DNA from: Rhizobium sp. Q54 | GTDB taxonomy: Bacteria > Pseudomonadota > Alphaproteobacteria > Micropepsales > Micropepsaceae | Assembly: GCA_945882615.1 (NCBI GenBank) | Contig: CAMCWK010000008.1 | Location: 1 to 64,000, forward strand | DNA length: 64,000 nucleotides | Direction: 5' to 3' | Part shown: positions 40,473 through 51,068 of the stretch, piece by piece | How positions within the stretch are numbered: the stretch's first letter is position 1 | Layout of the letters: each line of letters starts with the position of its first letter | Translations under genes and position numbers: made by a program | The notes under the pieces: model-generated | What the model saw: only the letters and a program-made list of their open reading frames with translations | Databases searched by the model: none | Told to the model about the DNA's origin: nothing

Positions 40473-41938
40473 GCCCGCACGATATCGAAGGCGCAGGACA
40501 GCCGCTTGTCGTCCGACGAAAAGGGCACGGTGCCGTGCCACATGCAGGACGGGAACAGCACCAGCATCCCCGCTTGCGGCTTGATCAGATGATCGGCTTC
40601 CAGCCTGGGCGATGTCGGCGGCCCCGGCTCGCCGAATTTCAGCCAGCCTTCGGTGCCCGGCATGTCGCGCGGCACACGCACATAGAAGGCCGAAGACAGC
40701 CAGCCTTCGGGATGGACATGGTTCAGGTGAAAGCCGCCGCTGTTCAGCCGCACCGACCAGGCGCTGGCGATTCTGTAACCGCTATCCGCCCCGATGGCCG
40801 CGATGTGGCGGCGGATCGGCGCGTCAATCGCGGCGAACAGGGCGCGGATCGCAGGATCGGGATAATCAGCCAGGCCCCGCATGGTCTGGCTGCCATGGCG
40901 CAGCGACTGGCCGACCGGATGGGTCAAGGGGCCGTGAATGCGGTCCAGCGCCTGGCCAAGATCGGCCAGATAGTCTTCGAGACTGGTCCAGCCCGGCGGC
41001 GGATCGATGAAGAAGGTTCTGACCAGCCGGTCATAGTCGTACAGCGCCTTGTACCGGTCATCACCCGCCAACCGGTACGCGGTGGCCAGAAGCGCGATGG
41101 CGTGCTGGTCGTTCGGCCGCGCCGCGCGCAGCGCCTCGGCGCGCCGCACCGCCTGCTCGCTGCGCCCCAGCGCCAGATCGACTTCGGCTTCGGCCTTGGC
41201 GCGCGCCGGCGTGCCGTCGCGCGGTGATGCCGCCAGATGGCGCTCGGCGGCCTGCGGATCAAGCCCGAGCGCTGCCCGCGCCGCCAGCACATGCAAGCTG
41301 GGGTCGCGTTTTGCCCGTTCAGCGGCAAGCGCATAAGCCGCTTCGTCTTCGCCCGCCGCTTCCAGCAGGCGCACCGTCACCGCGACGATCTCATGGCTTT
41401 GCGGCGCGGCGTCCAGCCCGGCACGCGCTTTTGTGATATCGCCGGTCTGCATCCAGATCAGGTCGGCCAGTTCGCGCTGGGCCTGTGGTGACGCGGGGTT
41501 GCGCTGGACCGCCTTGCGCCATGCACCTTCCGCTTCAGCAAAGCGGCCCTGTTTGGTCAGGATGCGGCCCAGCAGCGAGGCGGAATGCACATCGTCCAGC
41601 CCCAACGCGATGGCGCGGCGGGTGGCGGCTTCGGCGTCTGCCTCATCGCCCAGCCTGAAGCTGATCGAGGCCAGCGCGAACTGCGCCGCGCCGTCATCCG
41701 GCGCTAGCCGCACCGCCTCTTTCAGCTCGCGGGCACATCCCGGGATATCGCCCAGCTGATGCAGGATGAAGCCCATCAGGCTGCGGCACGGCGCGCCGTC
41801 CAGCCCGCCCGCCATGGCAGCGGCCAGGACGTCACGCGCCTCACCGGCGCGGCCACGCTCCAGCAGGGTGCGGGCCTGATTCAGGCTATCTGCGGACGGC
41901 ATCGGCATAGCCTCATGCCGCGCGGGATCGCCTGTCAA
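40469..41938 (-). CDS. TPR protein with C-terminal 2OG-Fe(II) oxygenase domain
   Basis: A 489-aa protein. Residues about 14-290 contain TPR-like helical repeats (LERGRAGEARDVLAAAMAGG, GDIPGCARELKEAVRLAPDD, GRFAEAEGAWRKAVQRNPAS). The last 190 residues match the putative 2OG-Fe(II) oxygenase family (PF13759-like): AWSVRLNSGGFHLNHVHPEG then WLSSAFYVRVP, with an HxHP metal motif, and FPSCMWHGTVPF with the distal His. The substrate is unknown; relatives sit near protein or glycan modification genes. ATG at residue 11 is an alternative start. Confidence 0.82.
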   Translation of the reverse strand: MTGDPARHEAMPMPSADSLNQARTLLERGRAGEARDVLAAAMAGGLDGAPCRSLMGFILHQLGDIPGCARELKEAVRLAPDDGAAQFALASISFRLGDEADAEAATRRAIALGLDDVHSASLLGRILTKQGRFAEAEGAWRKAVQRNPASPQAQRELADLIWMQTGDITKARAGLDAAPQSHEIVAVTVRLLEAAGEDEAAYALAAERAKRDPSLHVLAARAALGLDPQAAERHLAASPRDGTPARAKAEAEVDLALGRSEQAVRRAEALRAARPNDQHAIALLATAYRLAGDDRYKALYDYDRLVRTFFIDPPPGWTSLEDYLADLGQALDRIHGPLTHPVGQSLRHGSQTMRGLADYPDPAIRALFAAIDAPIRRHIAAIGADSGYRIASAWSVRLNSGGFHLNHVHPEGWLSSAFYVRVPRDMPGTEGWLKFGEPGPPTSPRLEADHLIKPQAGMLVLFPSCMWHGTVPFSSDDKRLSCAFDIVRA

Positions 41939-41979
41939 TCACGCCTGCTTCACACATCAGCAGGATCGCGCCGGAAAGC

Positions 41980-42005
41980 GCCCACGGCCTATTGATGCCG
42001 TGGGC
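41980..42005. terminator. hairpin downstream of urcA-family gene
   Basis: Perfect stem GCCCACGGC/GCCGTGGGC with an 8-base loop in the gap between two leftward genes. On the + strand it is followed by GTCTTTT, on the - strand by GCTTTCC, so it is a fair but imperfect terminator for the urcA-family gene. Confidence 0.5.
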
Positions 42006-42024
42006 GTCTTTTCGGAAAAGCCGT

Positions 42025-42387
42025 TCAGGGCGTGTCGGCGCTGGCCACCTGCTGGCGCACGCTCATCAGGTTGGCGCGGATGGCGCGGTGCGGGCTGGAC
42101 TCGATCTCGGCCCAGATGTGCGACGTGGCCTTGGCGACCGCCTGATCCACGCAGCGGCGCATCAGAATCTTGCGCACGGACGGCGAGGCGTCGTTGGTCT
42201 TGGCGCAGACTTCATGCGCCGCGGCCTGCAGGCGGTCGGCCAGGATGGCGGCGTCCTGCGACTTGGACAGGTTGAGATCGCCATAGGTGACATTGATGGA
42301 GGCGACGTCGACCGGCACGACCTCCGCAGCCTGGGCGGTGGTGACGGCGAGGACGAAAAGGGCGGTGGTGGAGAGGGTACGAAGCAT
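42025..42387 (-). CDS. UrcA family protein
   Basis: A 120-aa exported protein: a signal peptide (residues 1-20, ending AQA-A), then the UrcA core INVTYGDLNLSKSQDAAILADRL followed by a Cys pair, one in HEVCAKT and the other in RRCVDQAV, likely forming a disulfide. UrcA proteins are small periplasmic proteins common in Caulobacterales and sphingomonads; the function is unknown. A GGAG box (GGAGTTTCCCC) precedes the ATG. Confidence 0.88.
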   Translation of the reverse strand: MLRTLSTTALFVLAVTTAQAAEVVPVDVASINVTYGDLNLSKSQDAAILADRLQAAAHEVCAKTNDASPSVRKILMRRCVDQAVAKATSHIWAEIESSPHRAIRANLMSVRQQVASADTP

Positions 42388-42794
42388 GGGGAAACTCCTT
42401 TACTCACGAGGTTAAGGCGTTTTTCCCTGAAGATTTGCGGCACGTACCGAAAGCCGGTGGCCTATTGCAACGCAACATCACGTTGCGCCTGAATCCATTG
42501 ATCGTCAATCATTTCTGCTGCGTTGCAGCGCGACATTTTGGGCCCATTTATGCGGCAGCAATTCGGGCGCTTTCGCGCCAGTGGTGCTTGAGCCGGGTGG
42601 CGTTGCCCCCCACGATTGCATCTGCCCGTTTCAAGAGCATGCATGAGCGTCCGACCTGCGCACGCGCTGACCAATCGCGCTGCTGCCGCAAGGAACTTTT
42701 TCCTGATCCTTCCCGTTATCGCCCCATATCAGGCCAACGACCCGGAGGAGACCGCAGGGGAGTTGGCCCATTCAATAAGAACCGGGAGACATTT
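42388..42794. promoter_or_regulatory. 407-base divergent spacer with GTTGC palindromes
   Basis: Separates the leftward urcA-family gene from a small rightward membrane protein gene. It holds a palindrome CGCAAC-ATCAC-GTTGCG (42471-42487) and a nearby GCTGCGTTGCAGC. No convincing gene: a 60-codon frame at 42616-42798 ends with a stop overlapping the next ATG, but its composition is not protein-like. Promoters for both neighbours must lie here. Confidence 0.35.
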
Positions 42795-43016
42795 ATGAAG
42801 CCGATCATGATTTTGGGCGTGGTGTTGATCATTGCCGGCATCGCCGGGCTCGTCCTGGGCAACATCAGCTGGACCGAGACCGAACCGCTGGTGAAGGCCG
42901 GTCCGCTGGAGATCAACACCCAGGAAACCCATTCCGTCTGGATTCCTACTGCCGCGGCCATCGCCGCCGTGCTGGCCGGTCTGGGTCTGGTGTTCGCGGG
43001 CCGCCGCGCGTCCTGA
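42795..43016 (+). CDS. small two-helix membrane protein
   Basis: A 73-aa protein with two membrane helices (about residues 4-22, IMILGVVLIIAGIAGLVLG, and 49-68, IPTAAAIAAVLAGLGLVFAG) joined by a polar loop with an acidic WTETEPLVKAGPLEI segment. This pattern recurs in small bacterial membrane proteins similar to DUF3185. The function is unknown. The start is fixed by GGGAGA 6 bases upstream. A dispersed repeat follows it. Confidence 0.75.
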   Translation: MKPIMILGVVLIIAGIAGLVLGNISWTETEPLVKAGPLEINTQETHSVWIPTAAAIAAVLAGLGLVFAGRRAS

Positions 43017-43072
43017 GGCCGCCGCTCCGCGTCAGACCTCGTGCTGCATCCGCGAAGATGCGCTATCTTCCG

Positions 43073-43164
43073 GGAGCGACCGGCGACGCGAGCATAGCGA
43101 GCGCCCGAGCGCCGTGCGCGCAATTATCTAAGGGGGCGCTCCGCGCCCGTCCGGCGCGACCAAT
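43073..43164. repeat. dispersed GC-rich repeat (GGCGCGACCAT family), full forward copy
   Basis: Starts GGGAGCGACCGGCGACGCG, passes GGGGCGCTCCGCGCCCG, and ends TCCGGCGCGACCAATCA. It matches the reverse complement of 12791-12890 along most of its length. It fills the spacer before the cupin gene. Confidence 0.7.
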
Positions 43165-43237
43165 CAGATAAGTCGCGTTGCGAGCCGTCACGGTTCCCGC
43201 CTATCATCCGCCCATAAAACCAAGGGAGAGGATGATC

Positions 43238-43777
43238 ATGCATTCCGTTGCCAAGTTGCTTTTGGGCGCGGCCGTGGCTGCCGGTATCGGCGCCGCCGGC
43301 TTTGCCGCCATCGCCCAGTCCGACCCCAAGGTCGGCGTCCTTGCCACCGCCCCCGAAGGTCCGCTGCCCGATCCCAAGCGGGTCGGCGTCGTGCTGCCCA
43401 AGGACATCAAATGCACCGGCGCGGTCGGCAAGCAGGAGACCTGCTATCTGTACGGCGATCCCAGCAAGCCCGGCCCGTACACCGTGCTGTATCGCTGGTA
43501 TCCCGGCAATTTCTCCAAGCCGCATTATCACAACAATGAACGCTGGGCCTATGTGATCTCCGGCATCTGGTGGACGTCTTCCAGCAGCGTTTATGACGAG
43601 CGCACCACCTATCCGGTGCGCGCCGGTACGGTCGCCATCGACCGCGTGAACGGCATTCATTGGGACGGCTCGCGCAAGGGCGACAAGGAGCCCGCCGTGC
43701 TGATCCTGTCGGGCATGGGCCCCAACCTCACCTATAGCGTGGATGAAAACGGCAAGCCGGTCGGTCCGCCGCGCTAA
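43238..43777 (+). CDS. exported cupin-domain protein
   Basis: A 179-aa protein with an N-terminal signal peptide (KLLLGAAVAAGIGAAGFAAIAQ) and a single cupin domain. The metal-type motif is in FSKPHYHNNERWAYVISGIWW, and the second block is PVRAGTVAIDRVNGIHWDGS. A Cys pair at CTGAVGKQETC may be disulfide-bonded, fitting periplasmic location. The start is ATG 43238, with GGGAGAGG 6 bases upstream; ATG 43232 is too close to it. Substrate unknown; relatives are sometimes found near sugar or aromatic uptake genes. Confidence 0.8.
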   Translation: MHSVAKLLLGAAVAAGIGAAGFAAIAQSDPKVGVLATAPEGPLPDPKRVGVVLPKDIKCTGAVGKQETCYLYGDPSKPGPYTVLYRWYPGNFSKPHYHNNERWAYVISGIWWTSSSSVYDERTTYPVRAGTVAIDRVNGIHWDGSRKGDKEPAVLILSGMGPNLTYSVDENGKPVGPPR

Positions 43778-43794
43778 AAGACTATAAGGGAATA

Positions 43795-43823
43795 CGCGCC
43801 GCCCGGTGATGCCGGGCGGCGCG
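43795..43823 (+). terminator. perfect 12-bp GC hairpin after the cupin gene
   Basis: CGCGCCGCCCGG-TGATG-CCGGGCGGCGCG. A very stable stem with a 5-base loop but no T-run, 18 bases after the cupin stop and 23 bases before the next ATG. It probably ends or pauses the cupin transcript. Confidence 0.6.
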
Positions 43824-43845
43824 CGTGTGTAATGGGGTGGGGACG

Positions 43846-44061
43846 ATGACAAGAGACAAGCCGCCGCGGCGGAAATTTCAGCCGATCTACCTGTTTCTGA
43901 TCGTGCCCTATATCGCGCTGCTCTGGGTGCCGTTCTACAACCGCATCGAGCCGACCCTGCTGGGCATCCCCTTCTTCTACTGGTTTCAGATGTGCTGGAT
44001 CGTGCTGGGCGCGCTCTGCATCCTGCCGGTCTATCTGTACCAGGAAAGCCGCCGCAAATGA
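43846..44061 (+). CDS. DUF3311 small membrane subunit
   Basis: A 71-aa protein with two membrane helices (IYLFLIVPYIALLWVPFY and PFFYWFQMCWIVLGALCILPVYLY) and the DUF3311 spacing around NRIEPTLLGIPFFYW. Genes of this family regularly precede a sodium:solute symporter and overlap it, as here by four bases (ATGA). It is probably an accessory subunit, similar to the small partner of some SSS permeases. GGGGTGGGGA lies upstream of ATG 43846. Confidence 0.88.
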   Translation: MTRDKPPRRKFQPIYLFLIVPYIALLWVPFYNRIEPTLLGIPFFYWFQMCWIVLGALCILPVYLYQESRRK

Positions 44062-45623
44062 GCATGGAGCCCAATGCCGTCACCTTGACGGTTTTCCTTG
44101 GCCTGTTCGCGCTGGTCACCGGTCTTGGCTTTGTCGCGTCGCGCTGGCGCGCGGGCGATCTTTCCCAATTGCATGAATGGGGCCTGGGCGGACGGCGCTT
44201 CGGCACCTGGGTGACCTGGTTCCTGCTGGGCGGCGATCTTTATACCGCCTATACCTTCATCGCCGTGCCCGCCCTGATGTTCGGCGCGGGGGCGCCCGGC
44301 TTCTTTGCCGTGCCCTACACCATCCTGATGTATCCGCTGCTGTTCGTCGCCTTCCCGCGCTTGTGGTCGGTGGCGCGCAAGCACGGCTATGTCACGGCGG
44401 CCGATTTCGTGCGCGGCCGCTTTGGCAGCCGCGAGCTGTCGCTGGCCATAGCCGTCACCGGCATCGTCGCCACCATGCCCTACATCGCGCTGCAGCTGGT
44501 GGGCATGCAGGTCGTGCTGGCGGCGCTGGGCATCAATTTCTCGCTGAACCTGCCGGGCTTTGGCCCGGTGGACATGCCGCTCTTGATCGCCTTCACGATT
44601 TTGGCCTTCTACACCTATTCCAGCGGCTTGCGCGCGCCGGCGCTGATCGCGGTGGTGAAGGACCTGCTGGTCTACATCACCGTCTTCGCGGCGGTCATCT
44701 TCATTCCCGCCCAGCTCGGCGGCTATGGCGCGGTGTTCGACGCGGTGCCGCAAAAGACCCTGCTGCTGGCCAAGGGCATGGGCAACAATCTGGGGGCCGA
44801 GTTCGCCTATGCCACGCTGGCACTGGGTTCGATCCTGGCGCTGTTCCTCTATCCCCATGCGGTGACGGGATTGCTGTCTTCGTCCAGCCGGCAGGTGGTG
44901 CGGCGCAACGCCATGATCCTGCCGGCCTATTCGCTGGCTTTGGCGCTGATCGCGCTTCTGGGCTACATGGCGATCGCCGCCGGGGTGCGCGACGATCCGC
45001 TCTATGCGGACGGCTTTGCCTCCTTCGGCAACAATTTCGCGGTGCCGGCGCTGTTCCTGAAGATGTTCCCGGCCTGGTTCGCAGGACTGGCCTTCGCCGC
45101 AATCGCCATCGGCGCGCTGGTGCCCGCCGCGATCATGTCGATCGCCTGCGCCAACCTGTTCACCCGCAACATCTACCGGGAGTTCATCAATCCCAAATGC
45201 ACGGCGGCGCAGGAATCCAAGGTCGCCAAGATCGTGTCGATCGTGGTCAAGTTCGGCGCGCTGATCTTCGTCTTGGAATTGCAGAGCACCTACGCCATCC
45301 AGCTGCAGCTTTTGGGCGGCATCTGGATGTGCCAGACCCTGCCTTCGGTGCTGCTGGCGCTCTACACCCGCTTCTGCCATCCCATGGCGCTGCTGGCGGG
45401 CTGGGCTACCGGCCTGATTGTGGGCACCTGGATGGTGTCGCAGCTCGACTTCAAGAGTTCGACCTTTACCATTGCGCTCTTCGGGATCGAGTTCCCCGCC
45501 TATGCCGCCGTCAGCGCGCTGCTGCTGAACCTGGCCGTCAGCTACGGCCTGACGCTGATCATCAACGCGGTGGGAAGCCCGGTGCGGCGCGACGAGACCA
45601 AGCCGGAAGATTATCTAACGTAG
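44058..45623 (+). CDS. sodium:solute symporter family permease
   Basis: A 521-aa SSS-family transporter with about 13 membrane helices. Seen are the N-terminal WGLGGRRFGTWVTWFLLGGD, the unwound-helix YTAYTFIAVPALMFG region, YPLLFVAFPRLW and the substrate/sodium segment FLYPHAVTGLLSSSSRQVVRRNA. It resembles the monocarboxylate/pantothenate branch (MctP/PanF) that pairs with DUF3311 proteins. The exact substrate is unknown, likely an organic acid. Confidence 0.9.
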   Translation: MSMEPNAVTLTVFLGLFALVTGLGFVASRWRAGDLSQLHEWGLGGRRFGTWVTWFLLGGDLYTAYTFIAVPALMFGAGAPGFFAVPYTILMYPLLFVAFPRLWSVARKHGYVTAADFVRGRFGSRELSLAIAVTGIVATMPYIALQLVGMQVVLAALGINFSLNLPGFGPVDMPLLIAFTILAFYTYSSGLRAPALIAVVKDLLVYITVFAAVIFIPAQLGGYGAVFDAVPQKTLLLAKGMGNNLGAEFAYATLALGSILALFLYPHAVTGLLSSSSRQVVRRNAMILPAYSLALALIALLGYMAIAAGVRDDPLYADGFASFGNNFAVPALFLKMFPAWFAGLAFAAIAIGALVPAAIMSIACANLFTRNIYREFINPKCTAAQESKVAKIVSIVVKFGALIFVLELQSTYAIQLQLLGGIWMCQTLPSVLLALYTRFCHPMALLAGWATGLIVGTWMVSQLDFKSSTFTIALFGIEFPAYAAVSALLLNLAVSYGLTLIINAVGSPVRRDETKPEDYLT

Positions 45624-45628
45624 ATAGA

Positions 45629-45729
45629 TAGGCGCGAGGAATTTCGGGGCCTGAGCAGGAGCGAGGAGCGCTGTGGGCAATCAGCCCATAAGCGACGAGC
45701 GACGAACTCAGGACCCGAAAGAACCGCGC

Positions 45730-45732
<3 letters not shown>
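45629..45732. repeat. nested long palindrome, copy A
   Basis: Outer stem TAGGCGCG (45629-45636)/CGCGCCTA (45725-45732); second stem TTTCGGG (45642-45648)/CCCGAAA (45714-45720), a 1-base mismatch, then CCTGAG (45650-45655)/CTCAGG (45707-45712); apex TGGGC-AATCA-GCCCA (45674-45688). It ends on the TAG stop of leftward pstB, just as copy B (19803-19911) ends on that of the HTH gene. Arms differ from copy B by paired changes that keep the folding. It probably terminates both convergent genes. Confidence 0.75.
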
Positions 45733-46536
<804 letters not shown>

Positions 46537-46539
46537 GGA

Positions 46540-47391
46540 TCAGGTCCGTTGCTTCTGATTGCCCAGAATGCGGGCGATGATGGAAAGGGTCAGCACCGTG
46601 GCGGTCACCAGCAGCGCGCCGGCCCAGGCCAGGTCGTGCCAGTCTTCGTAAGGCGACAGGGCGTACTGGAAGATCACCGCCGGCAGCGATGCCATCGGCT
46701 GGGTGACGTCGGTGGACATGAACTGGTTGTTGAGCGCGGTGAACAGGATCGGCGCGGTTTCGCCGGAGATGCGCGCCACCGCCAGAAGCGCGCCGGTGAT
46801 CATGCCGGCGCGCGCCGCCTTCCAGGTCACCATCTTGATGACATAGCTTTGCGGCGCGCCCAGCGCGCTGGCGGCTTCACGCAGGGAGTTGGGAACCAGC
46901 AGCAGCATGTTCTCGGTGGTGCGCACCACCACCGGGATCACAATCACCGTCAGGGCGGCGGCGCCGGCGATGGCCGAGAAATGACCCATCGGCACCACGA
47001 CGAGTTCATAGATGAACAGGCCGATCACGATGGACGGGGCCGATAACAGGATGTCGTTGACGAAGCGCACCACGAAGGCGAATTTTCCATAGCGCGCATA
47101 TTCCGCCAGATACGTGCCGGCGAGAATGCCGATCGGCGTACCCACCACCACCGCGGACAGGCTCATCACCACGCTGCCGAAGATGGCGTTGGCCAGGCCA
47201 CCTTCGCTGCCGGGCGGCGGCGTGGATTCGCTGAAGAGGTGCGGACCCAGGGCGGCGAGGCCGTTCGCCAGCAACTCCCACAGGATGAAAGCCAGCGATA
47301 CCAGGCCCAGCGCGGCAGCACTGAGCGACAGCACGATAAAAGCCCGGTTGGCGAGACGGCGGCGGAAATACAGGGCGCGATTGACGACCAT
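46540..47391 (-). CDS. pstA: phosphate ABC transporter permease
   Basis: Inner-membrane permease of 283 aa with six predicted helices and the binding-protein-dependent transport loop [22 protein letters not shown]. It pairs with PstC to form the phosphate channel. It starts one base after the end of pstC and ends just before pstB. Confidence 0.95.
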   Translation of the reverse strand: MVVNRALYFRRRLANRAFIVLSLSAAALGLVSLAFILWELLANGLAALGPHLFSESTPPPGSEGGLANAIFGSVVMSLSAVVVGTPIGILAGTYLAEYARYGKFAFVVRFVNDILLSAPSIVIGLFIYELVVVPMGHFSAIAGAAALTVIVIPVVVRTTENMLLLVPNSLREAASALGAPQSYVIKMVTWKAARAGMITGALLAVARISGETAPILFTALNNQFMSTDVTQPMASLPAVIFQYALSPYEDWHDLAWAGALLVTATVLTLSIIARILGNQKQRT

Positions 47392-47392
47392 G

Positions 47393-48388
47393 TTACTTGC
47401 CCTGCCCCTTTTCCATGGAGCGCAACATCAACTGCGCCGCCGCCAGCACGATGAAGGTGATGACGAACAGCAGCAGGCCAAGCTCGATCAGCGACGCAAG
47501 ATAGACTTCGGTCGTCGCCTCGGTGAATTCATTGGCGATGGAGGCCGAGATGGAGGTGCCGGGCGCAAACAGCGAGGGCTCGATACGGTGCGCATTGCCG
47601 ATCACAAACGTAACCGCCATGGTTTCGCCCAGGGCGCGGCCCAGCGCCAGCATCGCCCCGCCCACCACGCCAGCGCGCGCATAGGGCAGCGCCACCTTTC
47701 GGATCACTTCCCAGTTGGTCGCGCCCACGCCATAGGCGGCTTCCTTCAGCACCGAGGGAACGGTTTCCAGCACGTCGCGCGTCACCGCCGCGATAAAGGG
47801 CAGGATCATGATCGAAAGGATAATTCCGGCCGTCAGGATGCCGATGCCGAATGGCGCGCCGCCAAACAGCGTGCCCAGCACCGGCACGCCGTCCAGCGCC
47901 TCGATCACCGGTTCCTGGACATAGGCCTGGAAAAAGGGCGCGAAAACGAAAAGCCCCCAGATGCCATAGATGATGGAAGGAATGCCGGCCAGCAGTTCGA
48001 TGGCGATGCCGATAGGCCGGCGCAGCATGCGCGGGCACAGTTCGGTGAGGAAGACGGCGATGCCGATGCCCACCGGCAAGGCAATGAGCATGGCGATGAC
48101 GCTTGTGACCAGCGTGCCGTAGATCGGACCAAGTGCGCCAAAGCGATCACGCGCCGGGCTCCAGGCTTCGGTCGTGAGAAAGCCAAAGCCAAAGGCTTTG
48201 AAGGCCGGCATGGCGCCAACGATCAGCGCGCCGATCACGCCGATAAAGATCAGCAGCAACAGAACAGCCGCTGCCAGGGTGGTCAGGCGGAAACGGCTGT
48301 CGCCCGCCCCAGCGCGGCGTGCGGAGTTGGCCCGGATGGTCAGGTCTGCCAAAGGAGACGAACTTTCGCTCACGCTGATATCAGTCAA
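47393..48388 (-). CDS. pstC: phosphate ABC transporter permease
   Basis: About 331-aa permease: a cytoplasmic N-terminal tail, then six helices, with [12 protein letters not shown]-type residues in the loop region ([24 protein letters not shown]) and [20 protein letters not shown] as the ATPase-coupling loop. The start is uncertain: no ATG fits; TTG 48388, GTG 48373 and an upstream TTG at 48463 are open. I chose TTG 48388, with GGGG upstream. No pstS precedes it; instead a hybrid histidine kinase is divergent. Confidence 0.92.
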   Translation of the reverse strand: MTDISVSESSSPLADLTIRANSARRAGAGDSRFRLTTLAAAVLLLLIFIGVIGALIVGAMPAFKAFGFGFLTTEAWSPARDRFGALGPIYGTLVTSVIAMLIALPVGIGIAVFLTELCPRMLRRPIGIAIELLAGIPSIIYGIWGLFVFAPFFQAYVQEPVIEALDGVPVLGTLFGGAPFGIGILTAGIILSIMILPFIAAVTRDVLETVPSVLKEAAYGVGATNWEVIRKVALPYARAGVVGGAMLALGRALGETMAVTFVIGNAHRIEPSLFAPGTSISASIANEFTEATTEVYLASLIELGLLLFVITFIVLAAAQLMLRSMEKGQGK

Positions 48389-48652
48389 AAGACAGGCCCC
48401 GGAAGGTCGTAGGTCGGGCGCAATCCACACCCCTCCCGCGCCACGAACATCACAGTCTTGCAAAGCTTTTGTGACAGAGACCGGTCTCGGCCAGAAACCT
48501 TTTGTAAGACATTGATACTTATGTGTTTTTCTAAAAATAGGGAAATCTTACCGCCCAGGCTGGGGCGGTTAACAAATAGAGGGGAACTTTAAGCGTTTCT
48601 GAAGGGACTGCGGGTCAGAATTGCTACGGAATATCAGGAAAAACGCCCGGCA
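48389..48652. promoter_or_regulatory. divergent control region between pstC and a hybrid kinase
   Basis: Contains a perfect palindrome GAGACCGGTCTC (48477-48488), a hairpin ACCGCCC-AGGCTG-GGGCGGT (48550-48569) and an AT-rich stretch around 48510-48545. Reading leftward, CTGTCACAAAAGC (near 48464-48476) resembles half of a PhoB box; the second half is poor. I would expect phosphate control of pstC here, but the sequence only hints at it. Confidence 0.4.
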
Positions 48653-51052
48653 ATGCCGTTTGCGCGGATCATAAGAATTGTGTTCGGGGTCGTGGCCGGC
48701 GTGATGCTGGTCGCCGCCATTGCCGACATCCTGTGGTCGGGTCATCTCACCCTGATCCCACCCTTCAGCTTTGGCGCGCTGGTGGCGGTGGCGCTGGCCT
48801 TCCTCTTGACCAACATCCTGTCGTCGCGCGAACGCGAGGAAATGCTGGAAGCCCAGAGCGCCCAGCTCAAGACCATCGCGGCGCGCCTGGAAGCGTCATT
48901 GAAGAATGCCGCCATGATCAATGCGCGGCTGAACCAGAGCGAAGCGCGCTACAAGGGGCTGGTGGATGCGCAGGGCGACGCCATCTTCCGCCGCGACGCC
49001 TCCAGCCGCCTCACCTATGGCAATGACGCCTTCCTCAAGCTGTTCGGGCTCAACGCCGCCCACGCCATCGGCTATCCCTTCGCGCCTGAGCCGCATCCCG
49101 AAAGCCGCGCGCCGCTGTTTGGCAGCTTCCTGGAATCGGGCCGCAACCGCGCCCGCTATGACCAGCATGTGAAGACAGCGCAGGGCTATCGCTGGATTGC
49201 CTGGGAGGATTTCGCGGTGCGCGATGCCCATGGCCGGTTGGTGGAAGTGCAGAGCGTCGGCCGCGACATCACCGACCGCAAGATGCTGGAAACCGCCCTG
49301 ACCGAGGCCAAGGAAAGCGCCGAGGAAGCCAGTCGCGCCAAGTCCGGCTTCCTGGCCACCATGAGCCATGAAATCCGCACACCCATGAATGGCGTGCTGG
49401 GCATGGGACGGCTGCTGCTGGAAACCGAACTGCGCCCCGAACAGCGCACCTATGCCGAAGCCATCACCCAGTCGGGCGAGGCGCTGCTGACCTTGATCGG
49501 CGACATTCTGGACTTCTCCAAGATCGAAGCCGGAATGCTGCATCTGGACGAAGACGCTGTCGACCTGCGCACCATGCTGTGCAACGTCACCGAACTTCTG
49601 TGTCCGCGCGGCCAGGCCAAGGGCGTGGAAGTCACCACCATCATCGCCGCCGACGTGCCGGCAAAGATTCAGGCCGACGAAGGCCGGCTGCGCCAGGTGA
49701 TCACCAACCTGATGGGCAATGCCGTCAAATTCACCGAAAAAGGCGGCGTCTGCGTCGAAGTCAAAACCGAGATGCGCGGCGAGCGTCCCTTCCTGCGCTT
49801 TGAAGTGCGCGACACGGGCGTCGGCGTGCCGCCCGCCAAGCGCCAGGAGATCTTCGAGGAATTCGTCCAGGCCGACGCCAGCCATGCCCGCAAGTTTGGC
49901 GGCACCGGATTGGGCCTGGCCATTTCCAAGCGCCTGGTCGACACCATGGGCGGGGAGATCGGCGTTGATGCGGCGCCCGAAGGTGGCTCCAGCTTCTGGT
50001 TCACCCTGCCAGTCACCATGGTGGAGCCGGCGCGCGAAGATCGCAGCCCGCTGAAGGGCATGCATGTGGCGGTGATGAGCAAGAACAAGGCGCTGCGCGA
50101 AGGCATGTATCTGCAGATCGCAGCCGCCGGCGGCATCCCTGCCGATCCCAAGGGTCCGATCGATGCGCTGCTGATCGACGCCGGCACCGGCCAGGTGCCG
50201 GAACTGACGGTGCATCCTGACGCATCCGTGCCGGCGTTGGTGCTGCTGACGCCGGGCGCGCGCGGCTGTCTGGAGGAGATGCGCAGCATTGGTTTTGCCG
50301 GCTATCTGGTCAAGCCGGTGCGGCAGGCCTCGCTGGTGGAGCGGCTGCTGCTGTGCTGCGGCGACCGGCGGACGGAACCCCAGCCACACACCGGGGAGCG
50401 GGAGCCTTCTGGTTGTCTCAGTGCGTATCACGCCGCATCAGAAATCGCCGCGACGGACGAGCTTCCGCCCTTCATCACCGCGCCGCCGGTGCAGGACGAA
50501 CCCTTTGTCGAAGAGCCGGTGCCGGCGCAGCAGGCCCCAGCGGATTATCCCGACTTCGATCCGCCCGCGATCCCCGCGCCATTCATGGAAGATCATCCCG
50601 CCGCCGCGCGCAGCGTTGGCCCGGCGGTCATCACGCCTTCGGCCGAAGACGGCTTGCGCATCCTCCTGGCCGAGGACAACCCCATCAACATGATGCTGAT
50701 CCGCGAGTTGCTGCGCCGGCGCGGCCATAGCGTGGTGGAGGTCACCACCGGCAATGCCGCGGTCCAGGCCATGCTGGAAGACACATTCGACCTGCTGCTG
50801 ACCGACATTCACATGCCCGGCATGGACGGGATCGAGGCGGCGCGCGCCATCCGGGCCGGTGAAGCCCGTTCGGGCCGCCGCCGCACGCCCATCGTGGCGC
50901 TGACCGCCGATGCGCTGGAAGAAGGCAAGAAGGCCTGCCAGCAGGCGGGCATGGACGGCTTCCTCACCAAGCCGGTGAACCCCGCCGAGCTGGAGGAAAT
51001 GTTCCTGATGCTGTTCCCCAGCGAAGAACGCTCCCACGCCGCGGTCGCCTGA
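48653..51052 (+). CDS. membrane-bound hybrid histidine kinase (PAS-HisKA-HATPase-REC-REC)
   Basis: A 799-aa sensor kinase. Two membrane helices (about 8-28 and 36-54), a short coiled coil, one PAS domain (95-205), HisKA with phospho-His H239 in [20 protein letters not shown], HATPase with N356 (NLMGNAVKF), DTGVGVPP and [12 protein letters not shown] divergent receiver (about 468-570, D509, K554) follows, then a Pro/Ala-rich linker and a canonical receiver (667-790, D718 in [13 protein letters not shown]773). No Hpt is fused. It is divergent from pstCAB, yet it is not the usual PhoR type. Confidence 0.93.
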   Translation: MPFARIIRIVFGVVAGVMLVAAIADILWSGHLTLIPPFSFGALVAVALAFLLTNILSSREREEMLEAQSAQLKTIAARLEASLKNAAMINARLNQSEARYKGLVDAQGDAIFRRDASSRLTYGNDAFLKLFGLNAAHAIGYPFAPEPHPESRAPLFGSFLESGRNRARYDQHVKTAQGYRWIAWEDFAVRDAHGRLVEVQSVGRDITDRKMLETALTEAKESAEEASRAKSGFLATMSHEIRTPMNGVLGMGRLLLETELRPEQRTYAEAITQSGEALLTLIGDILDFSKIEAGMLHLDEDAVDLRTMLCNVTELLCPRGQAKGVEVTTIIAADVPAKIQADEGRLRQVITNLMGNAVKFTEKGGVCVEVKTEMRGERPFLRFEVRDTGVGVPPAKRQEIFEEFVQADASHARKFGGTGLGLAISKRLVDTMGGEIGVDAAPEGGSSFWFTLPVTMVEPAREDRSPLKGMHVAVMSKNKALREGMYLQIAAAGGIPADPKGPIDALLIDAGTGQVPELTVHPDASVPALVLLTPGARGCLEEMRSIGFAGYLVKPVRQASLVERLLLCCGDRRTEPQPHTGEREPSGCLSAYHAASEIAATDELPPFITAPPVQDEPFVEEPVPAQQAPADYPDFDPPAIPAPFMEDHPAAARSVGPAVITPSAEDGLRILLAEDNPINMMLIRELLRRRGHSVVEVTTGNAAVQAMLEDTFDLLLTDIHMPGMDGIEAARAIRAGEARSGRRRTPIVALTADALEEGKKACQQAGMDGFLTKPVNPAELEEMFLMLFPSEERSHAAVA

Positions 51053-51068
51053 GACGGCTCCTGTTGTT

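Noticed and set aside
42616-42798. 60-codon ORF whose stop overlaps the next gene's ATG
   Set aside because: The overlap looks like coupling, but the residues (MHLPVSRACMSVRPAH...) show no signal or hydrophobic pattern, and the downstream gene has its own good ribosome-binding site.
48464-48476. PhoB box upstream of pstC
   Set aside because: Only one half resembles CTGTCAT; the second half fails, so it is noted as a hint within the spacer entry and not called as a site.
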